Assembly (NCBI RefSeq): GCF_004769235.1
Contig: NZ_RQFG01000005.1
Coordinates: forward strand, 806,001-870,000
Length of the DNA stretch: 64,000 nucleotides
Direction of reading: 5' to 3'
Origin: Leptospira kanakyensis
GTDB taxonomy: Bacteria; Spirochaetota; Leptospiria; Leptospirales; Leptospiraceae
The notes below the pieces were generated by a model. The model searched no databases, was not told the origin of the DNA, and saw only the letters and a list, made by a program, of their open reading frames with translations. Made by a program: the position numbers and the translations under genes. Numbering within the stretch: the stretch's first letter is position 1; the number at the start of each line of letters is the position of its first letter. Below, piece after piece: positions 15,482 to 25,700 of the stretch.

Positions 15482-15979
15482 ATGAAAGATTTTTTCTTAA
15501 GGAACAATGCTTACCATATATGGGCAACCAATCTTTTGTATGAGTCATCAGAAACAATATCCGATGAAGATTACAAAAAAGATGTAGGATTATTTTTTAA
15601 ATCCATACATGGAACTCTAAATCATTTATTACTTGTTGAAAAAGTATGGTATTCACGTCTTATTGGTGAAATTTATGTTCCAACTTCCTTAAGTGAAGAA
15701 ATTGAAGAGGATCGCCAAACATTAAAACAACGAATGATCCAAAGTTTAGAATTATGGAGTTCTTGGCTTCTTGGACTCGACAATTCTATTTGGGACACTA
15801 TCTTCCGTTATAAAACAATGCGAGGATTCGAAGCCGAATTGATCTTTAGCGACGTCATTCAACACAATTTCAACCATAGAACCCATCATCGAGGCCAAAT
15901 CACTGCCGCCATAACAGGGCTAGGTGGTAAATCTCCTGAAATCGATTTTGTTTATTACCTACAAACCCAAGGAAAATAG
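15482..15979 (+). CDS. DinB-family protein
   Basis: ATG 15482 has a GGAAA element upstream and gives 165 residues; a TTG six codons earlier is less likely. The protein is a DinB/YfiT-like four-helix bundle, with candidate metal ligands His46 or His50 (SIHGTLNHLLL) and His128/His132 (FNHRTHHRGQ). Such proteins are often thiol-transferases or metal-dependent enzymes of unknown substrate. A near-FNR element (TTGAC-CTAA-ACCAA, 15425-15438) lies upstream but has two mismatches. The next gene starts one base after its stop. Confidence 0.85.
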   Translation: MKDFFLRNNAYHIWATNLLYESSETISDEDYKKDVGLFFKSIHGTLNHLLLVEKVWYSRLIGEIYVPTSLSEEIEEDRQTLKQRMIQSLELWSSWLLGLDNSIWDTIFRYKTMRGFEAELIFSDVIQHNFNHRTHHRGQITAAITGLGGKSPEIDFVYYLQTQGK

Positions 15980-15980
15980 T

Positions 15981-16388
15981 ATGTGGAACCCATCTAAAAA
16001 AATAAGAACCATTGCCAGTAAAATTTTAATCGTTTTGTTTTCCTTCACGATGATCTTTCATGTGATTGCCCTATTTCAATTCATCCCTTACAAATACCTT
16101 TGGGGTGGAAGGCTTAGCAGTGTGGAAGAAATGTATGTGATGGAGACCGTTTCTCTCATTGTAAATACATTCTTTTTATGGGCCAGTTTTCAATACACTC
16201 AATACCTAAACAAAGGTTTGGTGCCTCTTTGGATTCGACTTGTGTTTGCTTTCATCGGTATTATATTTTTAGCCAATACAATAGGGAATCTAGTTGCCGT
16301 TACCGATTTAGAAACTTTACTGGCTACACCGGTAACAGCAGTTTTATCCGGAATTTGTTTCTCATTGGTACCAAAATATGAAAATTAG
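15981..16388 (+). CDS. Small integral membrane protein of unknown function
   Basis: From ATG 15981 the protein has 135 residues and four hydrophobic segments (about 17-37, 52-72, 83-103 and 110-128). The family was not recognised. It begins one base after the DinB-like gene stop and overlaps the next gene by 11 bp, so all three are translated from one mRNA. An upstream in-frame extension to 15924 lies inside the DinB coding region and is not supported. Confidence 0.6.
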   Translation: MWNPSKKIRTIASKILIVLFSFTMIFHVIALFQFIPYKYLWGGRLSSVEEMYVMETVSLIVNTFFLWASFQYTQYLNKGLVPLWIRLVFAFIGIIFLANTIGNLVAVTDLETLLATPVTAVLSGICFSLVPKYEN

Positions 16389-16827
16389 ACAAGCTAACTA
16401 CAAAGACGTTTTAAAAATCTCTCCTGTATTCGATGAATACAGACAATTTTATGGACAATCAACTAACATAACAGGCGCAACTCGCTTTTTACAAGACCGA
16501 ATGGAACATGCTCAATCCATAATTTTTGTGGCGGAGGATCCAAACACTGGCGAAATTGCAGGTTTCACCCAACTGTATCCCGTGTTTTCATCCATTTCTA
16601 TGCAAAGATCTTACATTCTAAACGATCTTTATGTGAAAAAGGACTTTCGTAAAAAAGGAATCGCCAAACAATTGATTGCGGAAGTTAAATCTTTTACAAA
16701 ATCCAATTCGGGAAAAGGATTAGAACTTTCCACTTCCACACACAACAAAGATGCCCGTGCTTTGTATACAAAGGAAGGATTTGAACAAGAAACCGAATTC
16801 TTAACTTATTTTTGGAAATCTGTTTAA
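16378..16827 (+). CDS. GNAT-family N-acetyltransferase
   Basis: The 149-residue single-domain enzyme begins KIRQANYKDV, a typical GNAT start. Its acetyl-CoA binding loop is LYVKKDFRKKGIAKQLI (R-K-x-G-I-A) near residues 85-101, followed by STHNKDARALYTKEGF. It resembles small GNATs that acetylate amines or amino acids, but the substrate is not predictable. It overlaps the preceding membrane protein by 11 bp and is followed after 27 bp by a PaiB-like gene. In Bacillus, PaiA (a GNAT) and PaiB are also encoded together, so the pairing may be meaningful. Confidence 0.88.
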   Translation: MKIRQANYKDVLKISPVFDEYRQFYGQSTNITGATRFLQDRMEHAQSIIFVAEDPNTGEIAGFTQLYPVFSSISMQRSYILNDLYVKKDFRKKGIAKQLIAEVKSFTKSNSGKGLELSTSTHNKDARALYTKEGFEQETEFLTYFWKSV

Positions 16828-16854
16828 CAAACGTTTAGAAGGAGTAAGGACAAA

Positions 16855-17460
16855 ATGTACATCCCCGAATATTTTCAAATGGAAACCGATTTCATTTACC
16901 AATCGATTGAAGAGAATCCGTTTTCCATCTTGGTTTCCAATAACCAAGGAGAAATGATCGCAACACATTTACCTTTACTCCTTTCGGAAAACAAACAAAC
17001 ATTAGTAGGCCATTTTGCCAAACCAAATCCCCAAGGTCTTTCTAACGGTAAGGAAGTACTTTGTATTTTTTCTGGCCCTCATTGTTATATTTCACCTTCT
17101 TGGTATGAAACGGAAAGAGCAGTTCCCACTTGGAACTTCACAGCAGTCCATGTAAAAGGAATTCTAAATATTGTAGAGGATCCTTTGAAAATTCATCAAA
17201 GTTTATTAAATTTAATCAAACGATTTGAAGCCAAAGATTCTAAGTATAAAATTGATTCCGTGGATTCAAATTATATCGAAGGTTTAAAAAAGGGAATTGT
17301 TCCCTTTGAAATCAAAATCACAAACATGGAAGGGAAACAAAAACTCAGCCAAAACCATTCTGTGGAACGCAGAAATCTTGTGATCTCAAATCTAGAATTG
17401 TTGCCGGGAGAAAATGAAAAAGCGATTGCCTCTTTAATGAGAAAAGGTTTAAATCAATAA
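16855..17460 (+). CDS. PaiB-family FMN-binding protein
   Basis: The 201-residue protein has the FMN-binding split-barrel pattern of the PaiB/DUF447-like family: MYIPEYF at the start, THLPLLL, GHFAKPNPQ, FSGPHCYISPSWY and PTWNFTAVHVKG. Members were named as negative regulators of protease and sporulation genes in Bacillus, but are now viewed mainly as flavin-binding proteins. A strong ribosome site (AGAAGGAG) lies 11-14 bases before the ATG. It follows a GNAT gene as PaiB follows PaiA in Bacillus; whether the pair has the polyamine-related function is inference. Confidence 0.88.
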   Translation: MYIPEYFQMETDFIYQSIEENPFSILVSNNQGEMIATHLPLLLSENKQTLVGHFAKPNPQGLSNGKEVLCIFSGPHCYISPSWYETERAVPTWNFTAVHVKGILNIVEDPLKIHQSLLNLIKRFEAKDSKYKIDSVDSNYIEGLKKGIVPFEIKITNMEGKQKLSQNHSVERRNLVISNLELLPGENEKAIASLMRKGLNQ

Positions 17461-17538
17461 ACCATTCACAAATCGTGGTAGACAAAACATCCTTTTCAAT
17501 AGTTCTCTTATTTTAAAATTTGGATTACGAACTAAACC

Positions 17539-19101
17539 TTGAAACTTGAATTAAACGTCAGAGTCACACCAGAGATTGCATCAAATCCAGACCATTTATT
17601 GCAATTCGTATCCAAACAAAATAAAATTCCCAAAGCAGATATCAAACATATCGAATGCACATCTCGTTCCATTGATGCCAGGCAAAGAAATGTTGTTTTC
17701 CAATTACGTTTGGATGTTTACGTAAACGAAGATTTTATCCCTCTAGAATTTCCCATTCCCCATTTTCCCAATGTCAATTTAGAAGAACCCGTTCTCATCA
17801 TTGGTGCGGGACCCGCTGGTTTATTTGCTGCCTTACGAGTTCTAGAGTTAGGAAAAAAACCAATCATCTTAGAACGTGGAAAAAATGTCAAAGAACGAGT
17901 GGAAGACCTTCGAGGAATCAATGTCCATCATATCGTAAATGAAGATTCGAATTATTGTTTCGGAGAAGGAGGAGCTGGAACCTATTCCGATGGAAAACTT
18001 TATACAAGATCAAAAAAACGTGGAAACATTCGAAAAGTTTTAGAATACTTAGTCACTTTTGGAGCCACCAAACAAATACTAGTTGATGCTCACCCTCATA
18101 TTGGAACAAACAAACTTCCTCGTATCATTCAAAATATCAGAGAATGTATTCTTTCCGCTGGTGGGGAAATTCATTTTAAAACTCGCATCACCGATTTAAT
18201 TCTTTCTGGAAATTCGATTACAGGTGTGAAGTCGACCTCCGGTGACAAGTGGATGGCAAAAAATGTAATCATTGCAACAGGACATTCTGGTCGGGAAATG
18301 TTCCAACTCCTTTATGAAAAAGGAGTCGAAATCCAAACCAAACCTCTTGCCATCGGTGTACGTGTGGAACATCCGCAAAGTTTGATTGATTCCATCCAAT
18401 ACCATTGTGACGTTAAAAATCCATTACTCCCTGCTTCCGAATATTCCCTTGTAAAACAAATTAATGGGAGAGGTGTTTATAGTTTTTGTATGTGTCCTGG
18501 TGGAGTGATTGCTCCCTGTGCTACAAAACCTGGTGAAGTGGTCACCAATGGATGGTCAAGTGCAGAACGTTCACGTCCGACTGCCAATTCTGGAATTGTC
18601 GTAGAACTACGATTTGATGATTTCAAATCATTCGAATCCTATGGAGTGTTTTCTGCTCTCCAGTACCAATCGTCCATTGAAAGAAAAGCTTTTGAAATGA
18701 ATGGTGGAACACAAAAAGCACCAGCACAACGAATGGTCGATTTCACCAAAGATATCATTTCAAACGATCTTCCAAAAACTTCCTATACTCCGGGACTAGT
18801 TTCTGTTTCTCTCTCTGAATTATTGCCACAACTCATTGCAGATTCACTAAAAAAAGGATTCAAGGAATTTGAATCTTCTATGAAAGGATATTTCACAAAC
18901 GAAGCCATCATCCACGCACCGGAAACAAGAACTTCTTCTCCTATCCAAGTTCCTAGAAATCCAGAAACATTAGAACATGTTCGTGTCAAAGGATTGTTTC
19001 CTTGTGGAGAAGGTGCTGGTTATGCGGGAGGCATAGTATCTGCTGCCATTGATGGAATGAAATGTGCGGAAGCGGCACTCACCGGTAATTTCACAAAATA
19101 A
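17539..19101 (+). CDS. FAD-dependent oxidoreductase (COG2509-like)
   Basis: This 520-residue protein carries an N-terminal domain of about 75 residues, then a dinucleotide-binding fold with GAGPAGLFAALRVLELGKK near residues 88-106. It has the family pattern NYCFGEGGAGTYSDGKLYTR and a C-terminal GEGAGYAGGIVSAAIDG, as in COG2509 FAD-utilising dehydrogenases. The electron acceptor and substrate are unknown. The start is TTG at 17539 since no in-frame ATG fits, and there is no strong ribosome site. It is followed after 2 bp by a membrane protein gene. Confidence 0.88.
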   Translation: MKLELNVRVTPEIASNPDHLLQFVSKQNKIPKADIKHIECTSRSIDARQRNVVFQLRLDVYVNEDFIPLEFPIPHFPNVNLEEPVLIIGAGPAGLFAALRVLELGKKPIILERGKNVKERVEDLRGINVHHIVNEDSNYCFGEGGAGTYSDGKLYTRSKKRGNIRKVLEYLVTFGATKQILVDAHPHIGTNKLPRIIQNIRECILSAGGEIHFKTRITDLILSGNSITGVKSTSGDKWMAKNVIIATGHSGREMFQLLYEKGVEIQTKPLAIGVRVEHPQSLIDSIQYHCDVKNPLLPASEYSLVKQINGRGVYSFCMCPGGVIAPCATKPGEVVTNGWSSAERSRPTANSGIVVELRFDDFKSFESYGVFSALQYQSSIERKAFEMNGGTQKAPAQRMVDFTKDIISNDLPKTSYTPGLVSVSLSELLPQLIADSLKKGFKEFESSMKGYFTNEAIIHAPETRTSSPIQVPRNPETLEHVRVKGLFPCGEGAGYAGGIVSAAIDGMKCAEAALTGNFTK

Positions 19102-19103
19102 AG

Positions 19104-20402
19104 ATGAAACAACTTCGTTTTCATCTACCTTCCTTCATTATCTGGATGGTAGTCTTTTATTTTTTAACAGAAAGATCCATCTTTCGTTACCAACATCTGG
19201 GTGCAGGAGTCGATGTAGGATTATTTGAAAACTTATTCTATAATTTAGTGCATTCAGGAAAGGCTGTCACATCCATCGGGATTGATGGAAATTCTCATCA
19301 TTATTTTTCCGATCATATCAATTGGTATATTTACCCTCTATCAATATTATACAAATTTTTTCCTTATGTAGAAAGTTTACTCATCTTCCAAGCATTGGTG
19401 ATCAGTTTACCTATCCTATTTTTTCCTCTTTATAAAAAAGATAACCAAAACAATTGGATTTATCCATTGTTATACGCACTATTTCTTCCGATTTATTGGA
19501 TTCAGGTTTTTGATTTTCATCCCGAAGTCCTTTGGATCCCTTTATTTTTTTTATTTTATTACTTTTGGAAAAAACAATCTCCTTATTGGATTTTGTTCTT
19601 TATTTTAAGTTTACTCACAAAAGAAGAATCCGCATTAGTTTGGATCGTCTTTGCTTTGATCGAAGGAAAATCGAAAAAAAAAGAAAGTATTTCCATCGGA
19701 CTTACGGCACTTGTTTATTTTATTTTTTGTATCATTCTACTGAGTCATCTGCGAAATTCTGGAAGCCAAATTCCGATGCCAGCACATTGGGAAAGATACG
19801 AGAACCCCATTGCCGCTTTACAAAACTTACATTTATTTCTTTATTTAATTCTATTCCTAAACCTACCGTTTCTTTTTTTACAATTCAGAAATAAACTTAT
19901 CTTATGTTTGGTTCCTTATTTTTTGTATTCACTTTTTTCCTCTTATGAAGTGAACAAAACTCCTTTCACCCATCATAGTTTTATCGCAGTTCCCATCATT
20001 ATGATTAGTTTTATAGAAAGTTTGGATCATCTGAATCAAAAAAACAAAATTCTATTTGGTTATTTATCCCTATTCGTTTCCATTCTAATATTCTGTTTTT
20101 TTGGTCCAATCTCCAAATCTTATTCCTATAGAAAAGAATATATGAATCCTGGCGGATCCCCAAAGGATGTCACAACTTTACGTGGTCTGTTAAATGGAAA
20201 ATCAGTAGTTTCCAATCTTCCACAATACCTTTCCAACCGAACTTCTGTTCAATTATTTTTACCAAACCAAGAGTATACGGCAGATTATTTAGTGTATTAT
20301 GTATTTTCAGGAAACTCACAAACCCCTCCCGTGCCTAATCATTACGAGTGGGAACAAATGATAGAAAACCATATACAAATCTACAAACGTACGGAAAATT
20401 GA
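19104..20402 (+). CDS. DUF2079-family integral membrane protein
   Basis: The 432-residue protein has roughly ten membrane helices. The segment GAGVDVGLFENLFYNLVHSGK, followed by HHYFSDHINW and FDFHPEVLWIP, is the hallmark of DUF2079, a GT-C-like family. Glycosyltransferase-type activity is inferred only from the fold similarity (Asp37 and Asp65-type acidic residues on the outside); the true function is unknown. It starts 2 bp after the flavoprotein gene. The stop is followed by a small hairpin. Confidence 0.8.
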   Translation: MKQLRFHLPSFIIWMVVFYFLTERSIFRYQHLGAGVDVGLFENLFYNLVHSGKAVTSIGIDGNSHHYFSDHINWYIYPLSILYKFFPYVESLLIFQALVISLPILFFPLYKKDNQNNWIYPLLYALFLPIYWIQVFDFHPEVLWIPLFFLFYYFWKKQSPYWILFFILSLLTKEESALVWIVFALIEGKSKKKESISIGLTALVYFIFCIILLSHLRNSGSQIPMPAHWERYENPIAALQNLHLFLYLILFLNLPFLFLQFRNKLILCLVPYFLYSLFSSYEVNKTPFTHHSFIAVPIIMISFIESLDHLNQKNKILFGYLSLFVSILIFCFFGPISKSYSYRKEYMNPGGSPKDVTTLRGLLNGKSVVSNLPQYLSNRTSVQLFLPNQEYTADYLVYYVFSGNSQTPPVPNHYEWEQMIENHIQIYKRTEN

Positions 20403-20426
20403 TTGATTCATTTTAGAAATCAATCA
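20400..20426. other. Small inverted repeat in a 41-bp gap
   Basis: TGATTGATT (20400-20408) and AATCAATCA (20418-20426) form a 9-bp stem around a 9-base loop that begins at the stop codon of the preceding gene. No T-run follows, so it is weak as a terminator and could be a coincidence or an mRNA end. Confidence 0.3.
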
Positions 20427-20443
20427 CTCTAAATACCTGAAAA

Positions 20444-21019
20444 ATGAAACCATTCGTTTATAACCTTTTATTTCTTTTGTTTATCCATTGTTCTGTTGAT
20501 TTGCGTCAGGTTCCACCACCATCACCAAATGGATACTTAAACAGATCTCAAACGAATCTCCCATTAGTAATTGGTAAGTTTGAAATTGTTTCTGCTGATC
20601 GTGGAGTTTACACCGATGCATGGCGCATGGCACTCAAAGGGCAACTCACCTCCTCAGGTATTTTTCCCGATGTAGTTACAACAATAGACCCAAAAACTAC
20701 TACCAATTTTTATACTATTGATGTAGAAATGAAAACCCATTACGAAGACAAATACAATTGGTGGTACACCTGGCCTGCTCTTTATCCATTCACTGGAATT
20801 TGGCCTCTCCAACATAGAGAAGCAGAATACAATGTTGAATTTAAATATAAATTATATAAAAACAAATCGATTGTTAAAGAGGAGACCATTTCCAAAACAG
20901 GAAAGGCAAATGAATCTATATACGGATTTTATAAAGTGCGGAACTTTCATCGTATGATTGAAGAAACTAATTTAGAAGCTGTTAGAACATGTATCCAAAA
21001 TTTATCCGAATCATTATAA
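20444..21019 (+). CDS. Lipoprotein of unknown function
   Basis: The 191-residue protein starts with a short signal peptide and a likely lipidated Cys16 (LFIHCSV). The mature protein is beta-rich, with a Trp-rich segment (NWWYTWPALYPF) near residue 105. No family was recognised. The 3' end overlaps the start of the next lipoprotein gene by 31 bp in a different frame, which supports co-expression of the two. Confidence 0.65.
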   Translation: MKPFVYNLLFLLFIHCSVDLRQVPPPSPNGYLNRSQTNLPLVIGKFEIVSADRGVYTDAWRMALKGQLTSSGIFPDVVTTIDPKTTTNFYTIDVEMKTHYEDKYNWWYTWPALYPFTGIWPLQHREAEYNVEFKYKLYKNKSIVKEETISKTGKANESIYGFYKVRNFHRMIEETNLEAVRTCIQNLSESL

Positions 21020-21351
21020 TTTTAAATCTTTTTAGTTTTGTTGGATGTGTTAGTATTCCTTTTCATCCTGCTAACAATACGGAAGAATGTTTAGCCTATT
21101 ATTACCAAACCAAAAGGCAAGTTACAGAAGTATTTGATGAAAATTTACTCACTTTGGGACTAGTCATTACACTTTCCCTTTTGAATTCTGCATTTTCACC
21201 CATATTTTTATTACCAATCCTTACCACTCCATACATTCAATATCAGAATAAGTTAAGATCGGATGAAATTCTAAAACAATGGAAAAGAGAAAGATGCGGA
21301 ATTGCTGATTTCAATCCAGAACAAAACCAAACTAGACCAACAGACCTTTAG
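20989..21351 (+). CDS. Small lipoprotein with a membrane helix
   Basis: The 120-residue protein has an N-terminal signal with Cys20 (FSFVGC) as a likely lipid site and a second hydrophobic stretch at about residues 55-80. It starts inside the end of the preceding lipoprotein gene and overlaps the convergent TolC-like gene by four bases. The family is unknown; it may work with its upstream neighbour. Confidence 0.55.
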   Translation: MYPKFIRIIIILNLFSFVGCVSIPFHPANNTEECLAYYYQTKRQVTEVFDENLLTLGLVITLSLLNSAFSPIFLLPILTTPYIQYQNKLRSDEILKQWKRERCGIADFNPEQNQTRPTDL

Positions 21352-22706
21352 TTATTTAGAAACTTCATAGTGTCTCCCAAAAGGAGACCAATTTGTAATC
21401 TTAGTTGGATTAGATCGTAACGATTTTGGATTTCATTTCGCATCACATCACGAAGTCGCCTATCAACCGTTTGTAATTCAATCACAGAAGCAGATCCAGT
21501 TTTATATGCTTTTTCCATAATTTGATAATTTTCTTCCGCGATACGTTTGCTTTCACGGGAAATATCATACAACTCAACTAAGTTATTATGTTGTTGGATG
21601 AGTTCAAAAAGGTATAAACCGGTGTTTTCTCTTAAAAACTGGGATTGGGATTTGGCTAATTTGATTTCAACTTTTGACTTATCATATTCATTTTTAGACA
21701 ACCAACGATTGAACAAAGGAAATCTAAATCCAAAATTACCACCAACATCAAAATCCGCGTCAGATGATCTTGCATATCTACTAAAATCATTCCGACTATA
21801 ATCATAGAGTTCCATGGAGTTTGTCCATGTCCCACTAAGTCCAGAAAAAGATTCTCTGCTAGATTGGTTGTAAACATTTACAAAAAAATCAGGCACCCAA
21901 AGTTCATTAAAACGAACTAGCTTCTGGACTTCTAAAATTTTAACTTGGTTCACAGTTAATATAAGATCAAAATTCAAATCAGTTAGATTCTTTTCATATT
22001 CTGCTAAAGTAGAGTCTAAAGGCAGAATTTTATATTCTCGTTCCGGAATTGGTTTTAGAACCACATCTTTCAAAAGAAATTTTCTTCTAAATACCGACTG
22101 ACTTTTTTGTTGGTCCAACCTAGATTTAGTGACATTGTATTTGTAAAAGAAATAATCTACTTTAGAGTTCTGAGTTACTAAATAAGATTCGATTCCTTGT
22201 TTATAAAGTTTTTGAACCGATTGGAATTGTTTATCAGCACCTGACTCATTCGAAAAATCGTAATTATAAAAAGCTAAAAGTTTTAGGGTTTCAGCATATT
22301 GAAAGGCTTGGTCAAATAATTCCTTTTGGTATAAGGCCTTATATTCCAATAACAACCGTTCGTATTCTAATTCTAAAATCATATTGGTAAGAACGGTATT
22401 ACCTTGTTCTTGAAAATTCCAATTCAGATTCAGAGACGTGCTCCAACCCTTTCTATTATAACCATCACCCCTTAATGCCTCAAAAAAAGGAGAATGGTCA
22501 ATATTTACAGCTGGTAGATAACGTAAACTTTTGGAGTCTACGTCCACTTTTTTACGTTCAATTTCCATTTCCTTGAGTTTTAATTCATATGACTTTTCAC
22601 CAACTAACTTTGGTAAGTCATAAAAATCCACAGCATCTGGCCAAAGTTGGGAAATTGGCAAAATGACAAAGGAAGAGAAAAATATAAGTAAATAAAACCG
22701 AATCAC
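21348..22706 (-). CDS. TolC-like outer-membrane channel protein
   Basis: The 452-residue protein begins with a signal peptide (up to about residue 24) and shows two similar long helical halves with the EKAYKTGSASVIELQTVDRRLRD-type pattern (about residues 390-412), typical of OEP/TolC proteins. It is the last gene of the minus-strand exporter operon, 8 bp after the second ABC protein, so it is the likely outer-membrane channel for that system. Length and layout are normal for the family. Confidence 0.85.
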   Translation of the reverse strand: MIRFYLLIFFSSFVILPISQLWPDAVDFYDLPKLVGEKSYELKLKEMEIERKKVDVDSKSLRYLPAVNIDHSPFFEALRGDGYNRKGWSTSLNLNWNFQEQGNTVLTNMILELEYERLLLEYKALYQKELFDQAFQYAETLKLLAFYNYDFSNESGADKQFQSVQKLYKQGIESYLVTQNSKVDYFFYKYNVTKSRLDQQKSQSVFRRKFLLKDVVLKPIPEREYKILPLDSTLAEYEKNLTDLNFDLILTVNQVKILEVQKLVRFNELWVPDFFVNVYNQSSRESFSGLSGTWTNSMELYDYSRNDFSRYARSSDADFDVGGNFGFRFPLFNRWLSKNEYDKSKVEIKLAKSQSQFLRENTGLYLFELIQQHNNLVELYDISRESKRIAEENYQIMEKAYKTGSASVIELQTVDRRLRDVMRNEIQNRYDLIQLRLQIGLLLGDTMKFLNN

Positions 22707-22714
22707 TAAATCAA

Positions 22715-25700
22715 TTATCGGATTGCTTCCTGTTTGGAATGAAGTAATTGGTAAATTCCACCTTTAGAAAGTAACTCTCGATGAGTGCCTTTACCCTCTA
22801 ATTTTCCTCTTTCCAATACAAAAATCTGGTCATAATTACGAATTGTATCCAATCGGTGAGCCACTGTTATGATAGTGGCATTTGCAAACACAGAATTCAA
22901 ATGAGACAGAATTCGGGATTCAGTTTCCTTGTCCAAAGCTGCGGTTGGTTCATCCAAAAGTAGTACACTCGGTTTTTGCAAAAACAAACGAGCAAGAGAT
23001 ACCCTTTGTTTTTGACCACCGGAAAAAATGAATCCTCTTTCAGAAATTTCCGTATCATAACCAAGCGGAAGTTTGACGATATCATCATGAATACAAGCAA
23101 GTTTGGCGGCTTCAACCACTTCACTTAAAGTTGCTTCTGGTTTCGTGATCGAAATGTTTTCTCTGACTGTTCCCGCAATGAGCGGATTCTCTTGAAAAAG
23201 GACACCAATTTTTGTTCGTAAACTAGGGAGCCAAATCTCATCCAAAGAAACATCATCAATGATGATCTCCCCTTCATGTGGATTATACAATCCAAGGATC
23301 AACTTTAATATAGTTGATTTTCCACTTCCACTCCGACCAACAAAGGCAACTTTTTTACCAGCTTGGATTTTTATATTTAAATTACGGATTCCCGATTCAG
23401 GTTTTAAAGTATCATAAGAAAAACTTAAATTTTTAAACTGGATATTACCTTTAACTTCAGGTAAGTCTACCTTAAACAAATTATCTCTATCAGTAATTTC
23501 ACTATCCAAAGATTCAAAAGTACGTAACCGATTCCAAGATACGTTAGCTTTTTGAAGTTTCAAAAAATCATCATACAAAGAAACAATTGGATTTCGAATG
23601 TAAGCAACAAGTCCAATAATGGCATACAAAGTTCCAAGTGTCATTTGATCTTTCAAAATCAAAATACTTCCCACCAATAAAACAATAACTACAGTTATTT
23701 GTTTAAAAAACTCAGTATTAGTAAAAAGCAAATTTGAATAAAATAATTTTTTACCTTCTGAATTCAATTGTGTGGTGAGTCTTTTTTCAAAATCCCAACG
23801 ATGAGAATATGTAGCACCTAAATTTTTTATAGTTTCAAATCCATTGATGGTTTCGATGAAATAACTCAAGGTGTCTGATTTTTTTAAGGATTCTTTTTTT
23901 GTTTCTTCAACAATCCTTGGTACAAACGCACGAAGGATCAACATCTCCGGTAAAATCAATAAACCAATAATTAATAACAACAAAGGAGAGAGAAAAAGAA
24001 AAATGATAAAAACTAAAGAACTAAAGAGTAAATCAAAAATCTTCATTGCTCCTTGATCAGAAAAATATAAAATCACAGATTCTATTTCTTCCCAACGATT
24101 CAAAATTTCACCTTTTCTGTTCCTTTCAAAGAATGAAATCGGTAAAGAAATCAATTTTACCAAAAATCGAATTGCGATTGTTTGATTCACTCGATTGCTC
24201 GTAAAAAAAATTACATTGGATCTGAAATAGGCAAGAAAGGATTGTGAGAAACTAAGAAGAACTACAACTAAAATTACAGGTAAAAAAAACTCTTTGTTTT
24301 CTTTCAAAAGAACTGCATCAATCAAATATAAGTTGATTAATGGAATGAATACTTCCAAACCTTTAATTACAAAACTTGCAACAATACCGGCTTTTAAATA
24401 TTTGATGGCTGGTAAAAAATACTCAGCCAGTCCGGAAAAAAATCTATTTTTCCATTCAAAGTTTTGTTCTGGTTTGACTTTAGGAACAAAATAGATAACA
24501 ACATTAGAAGATTTTTTTTCCCATTCTTCACGAGAAAGACTGATCTCGCCAAACTCTGGATCCAAAATCAAAACTTTTTTAGGTCCAATGGACTTTAAGA
24601 TTATATACTTTGAATTTTCAAAAAAATTGATAGTTGGATTGTTATTTAATTCTGATTCGTGGTCTTTCCAGTTTACAAAGTAACAATCACCTTTGGATTC
24701 TCCAAAACTACCTTTCCAATGACTTGGCCGAATGTCAGGATCAAAATCTGGAAAAGAAGGATCTGCGTCGTAATCCGCAAAAGAGTATCCCCAATATCGA
24801 AATAACATTTTACGACAAGCATCTCCCGATTGTGATTTGCCATCTTGGAATAAAAACGGAAACCGAATTTGGTTTCTAAGTGGAGGAGAAATTTTTTGTT
24901 TTGGTAAAAAATGAAACTGATCTTCTTCATATATTGATGATGTTTCGAATTTATCTTCCTCGGAACCATCACCAAGATTTAGTTTTCTTTCGCTCATAAT
25001 AGAACGAATGGTAATTAATAAACTTTCAGACTTTTTAAAAAAGTTTGTTGCATCTTTGGAAGATAGTTCATAAACAAAACTTTCCTCTACGGCTGTAACA
25101 GTGGCGTTTCTTGCCTTTTTTTCCAAAACCCCCATTTCACCTAACACAGACCCAGCTTCTACAAAGGAAAAATAGTCTTTTTGCCAAGTAGACTTAGTGA
25201 CTTTAAATCGACCCGATCGAATAAAAAATAAAGATGAACTTTTACTTCCTTCTTTGATTAAAATTTGCCCCGGAGATACTTTTTGTTTTACTAATATCTT
25301 TGATAGATCTTCAATTTCTGAATTGGAAAGTTTTCTAAAATAAGGATGTATTCTTAATTCATCGCGAAGTTGAACATTTTCTTTATATTCATTCCAGGAT
25401 TGTTTTCTTTGTTTATCGGATTCGATAAACTTTAAGAACAAATTAGAAGATAAAACTCGAACTTTGGAATTTTCTTCTGCTTGAAAAATTTGTTTTTTTA
25501 GAGAATCGGATGATAATTCGGATACTCCATAAAACGAACCTTCCGTTAATGTTTTAATTAATAATTCCTTTTCATTGATTTTTAATTTTACCTGAATCCT
25601 TCCTGTTTCTAAAAAAAGAATTGGTGTTGGTTCTAACTCGCTGGCACCGATTCTATCATTTGCAACTAAGGATCTAAATTCGAATAAACCTAAAAATTTT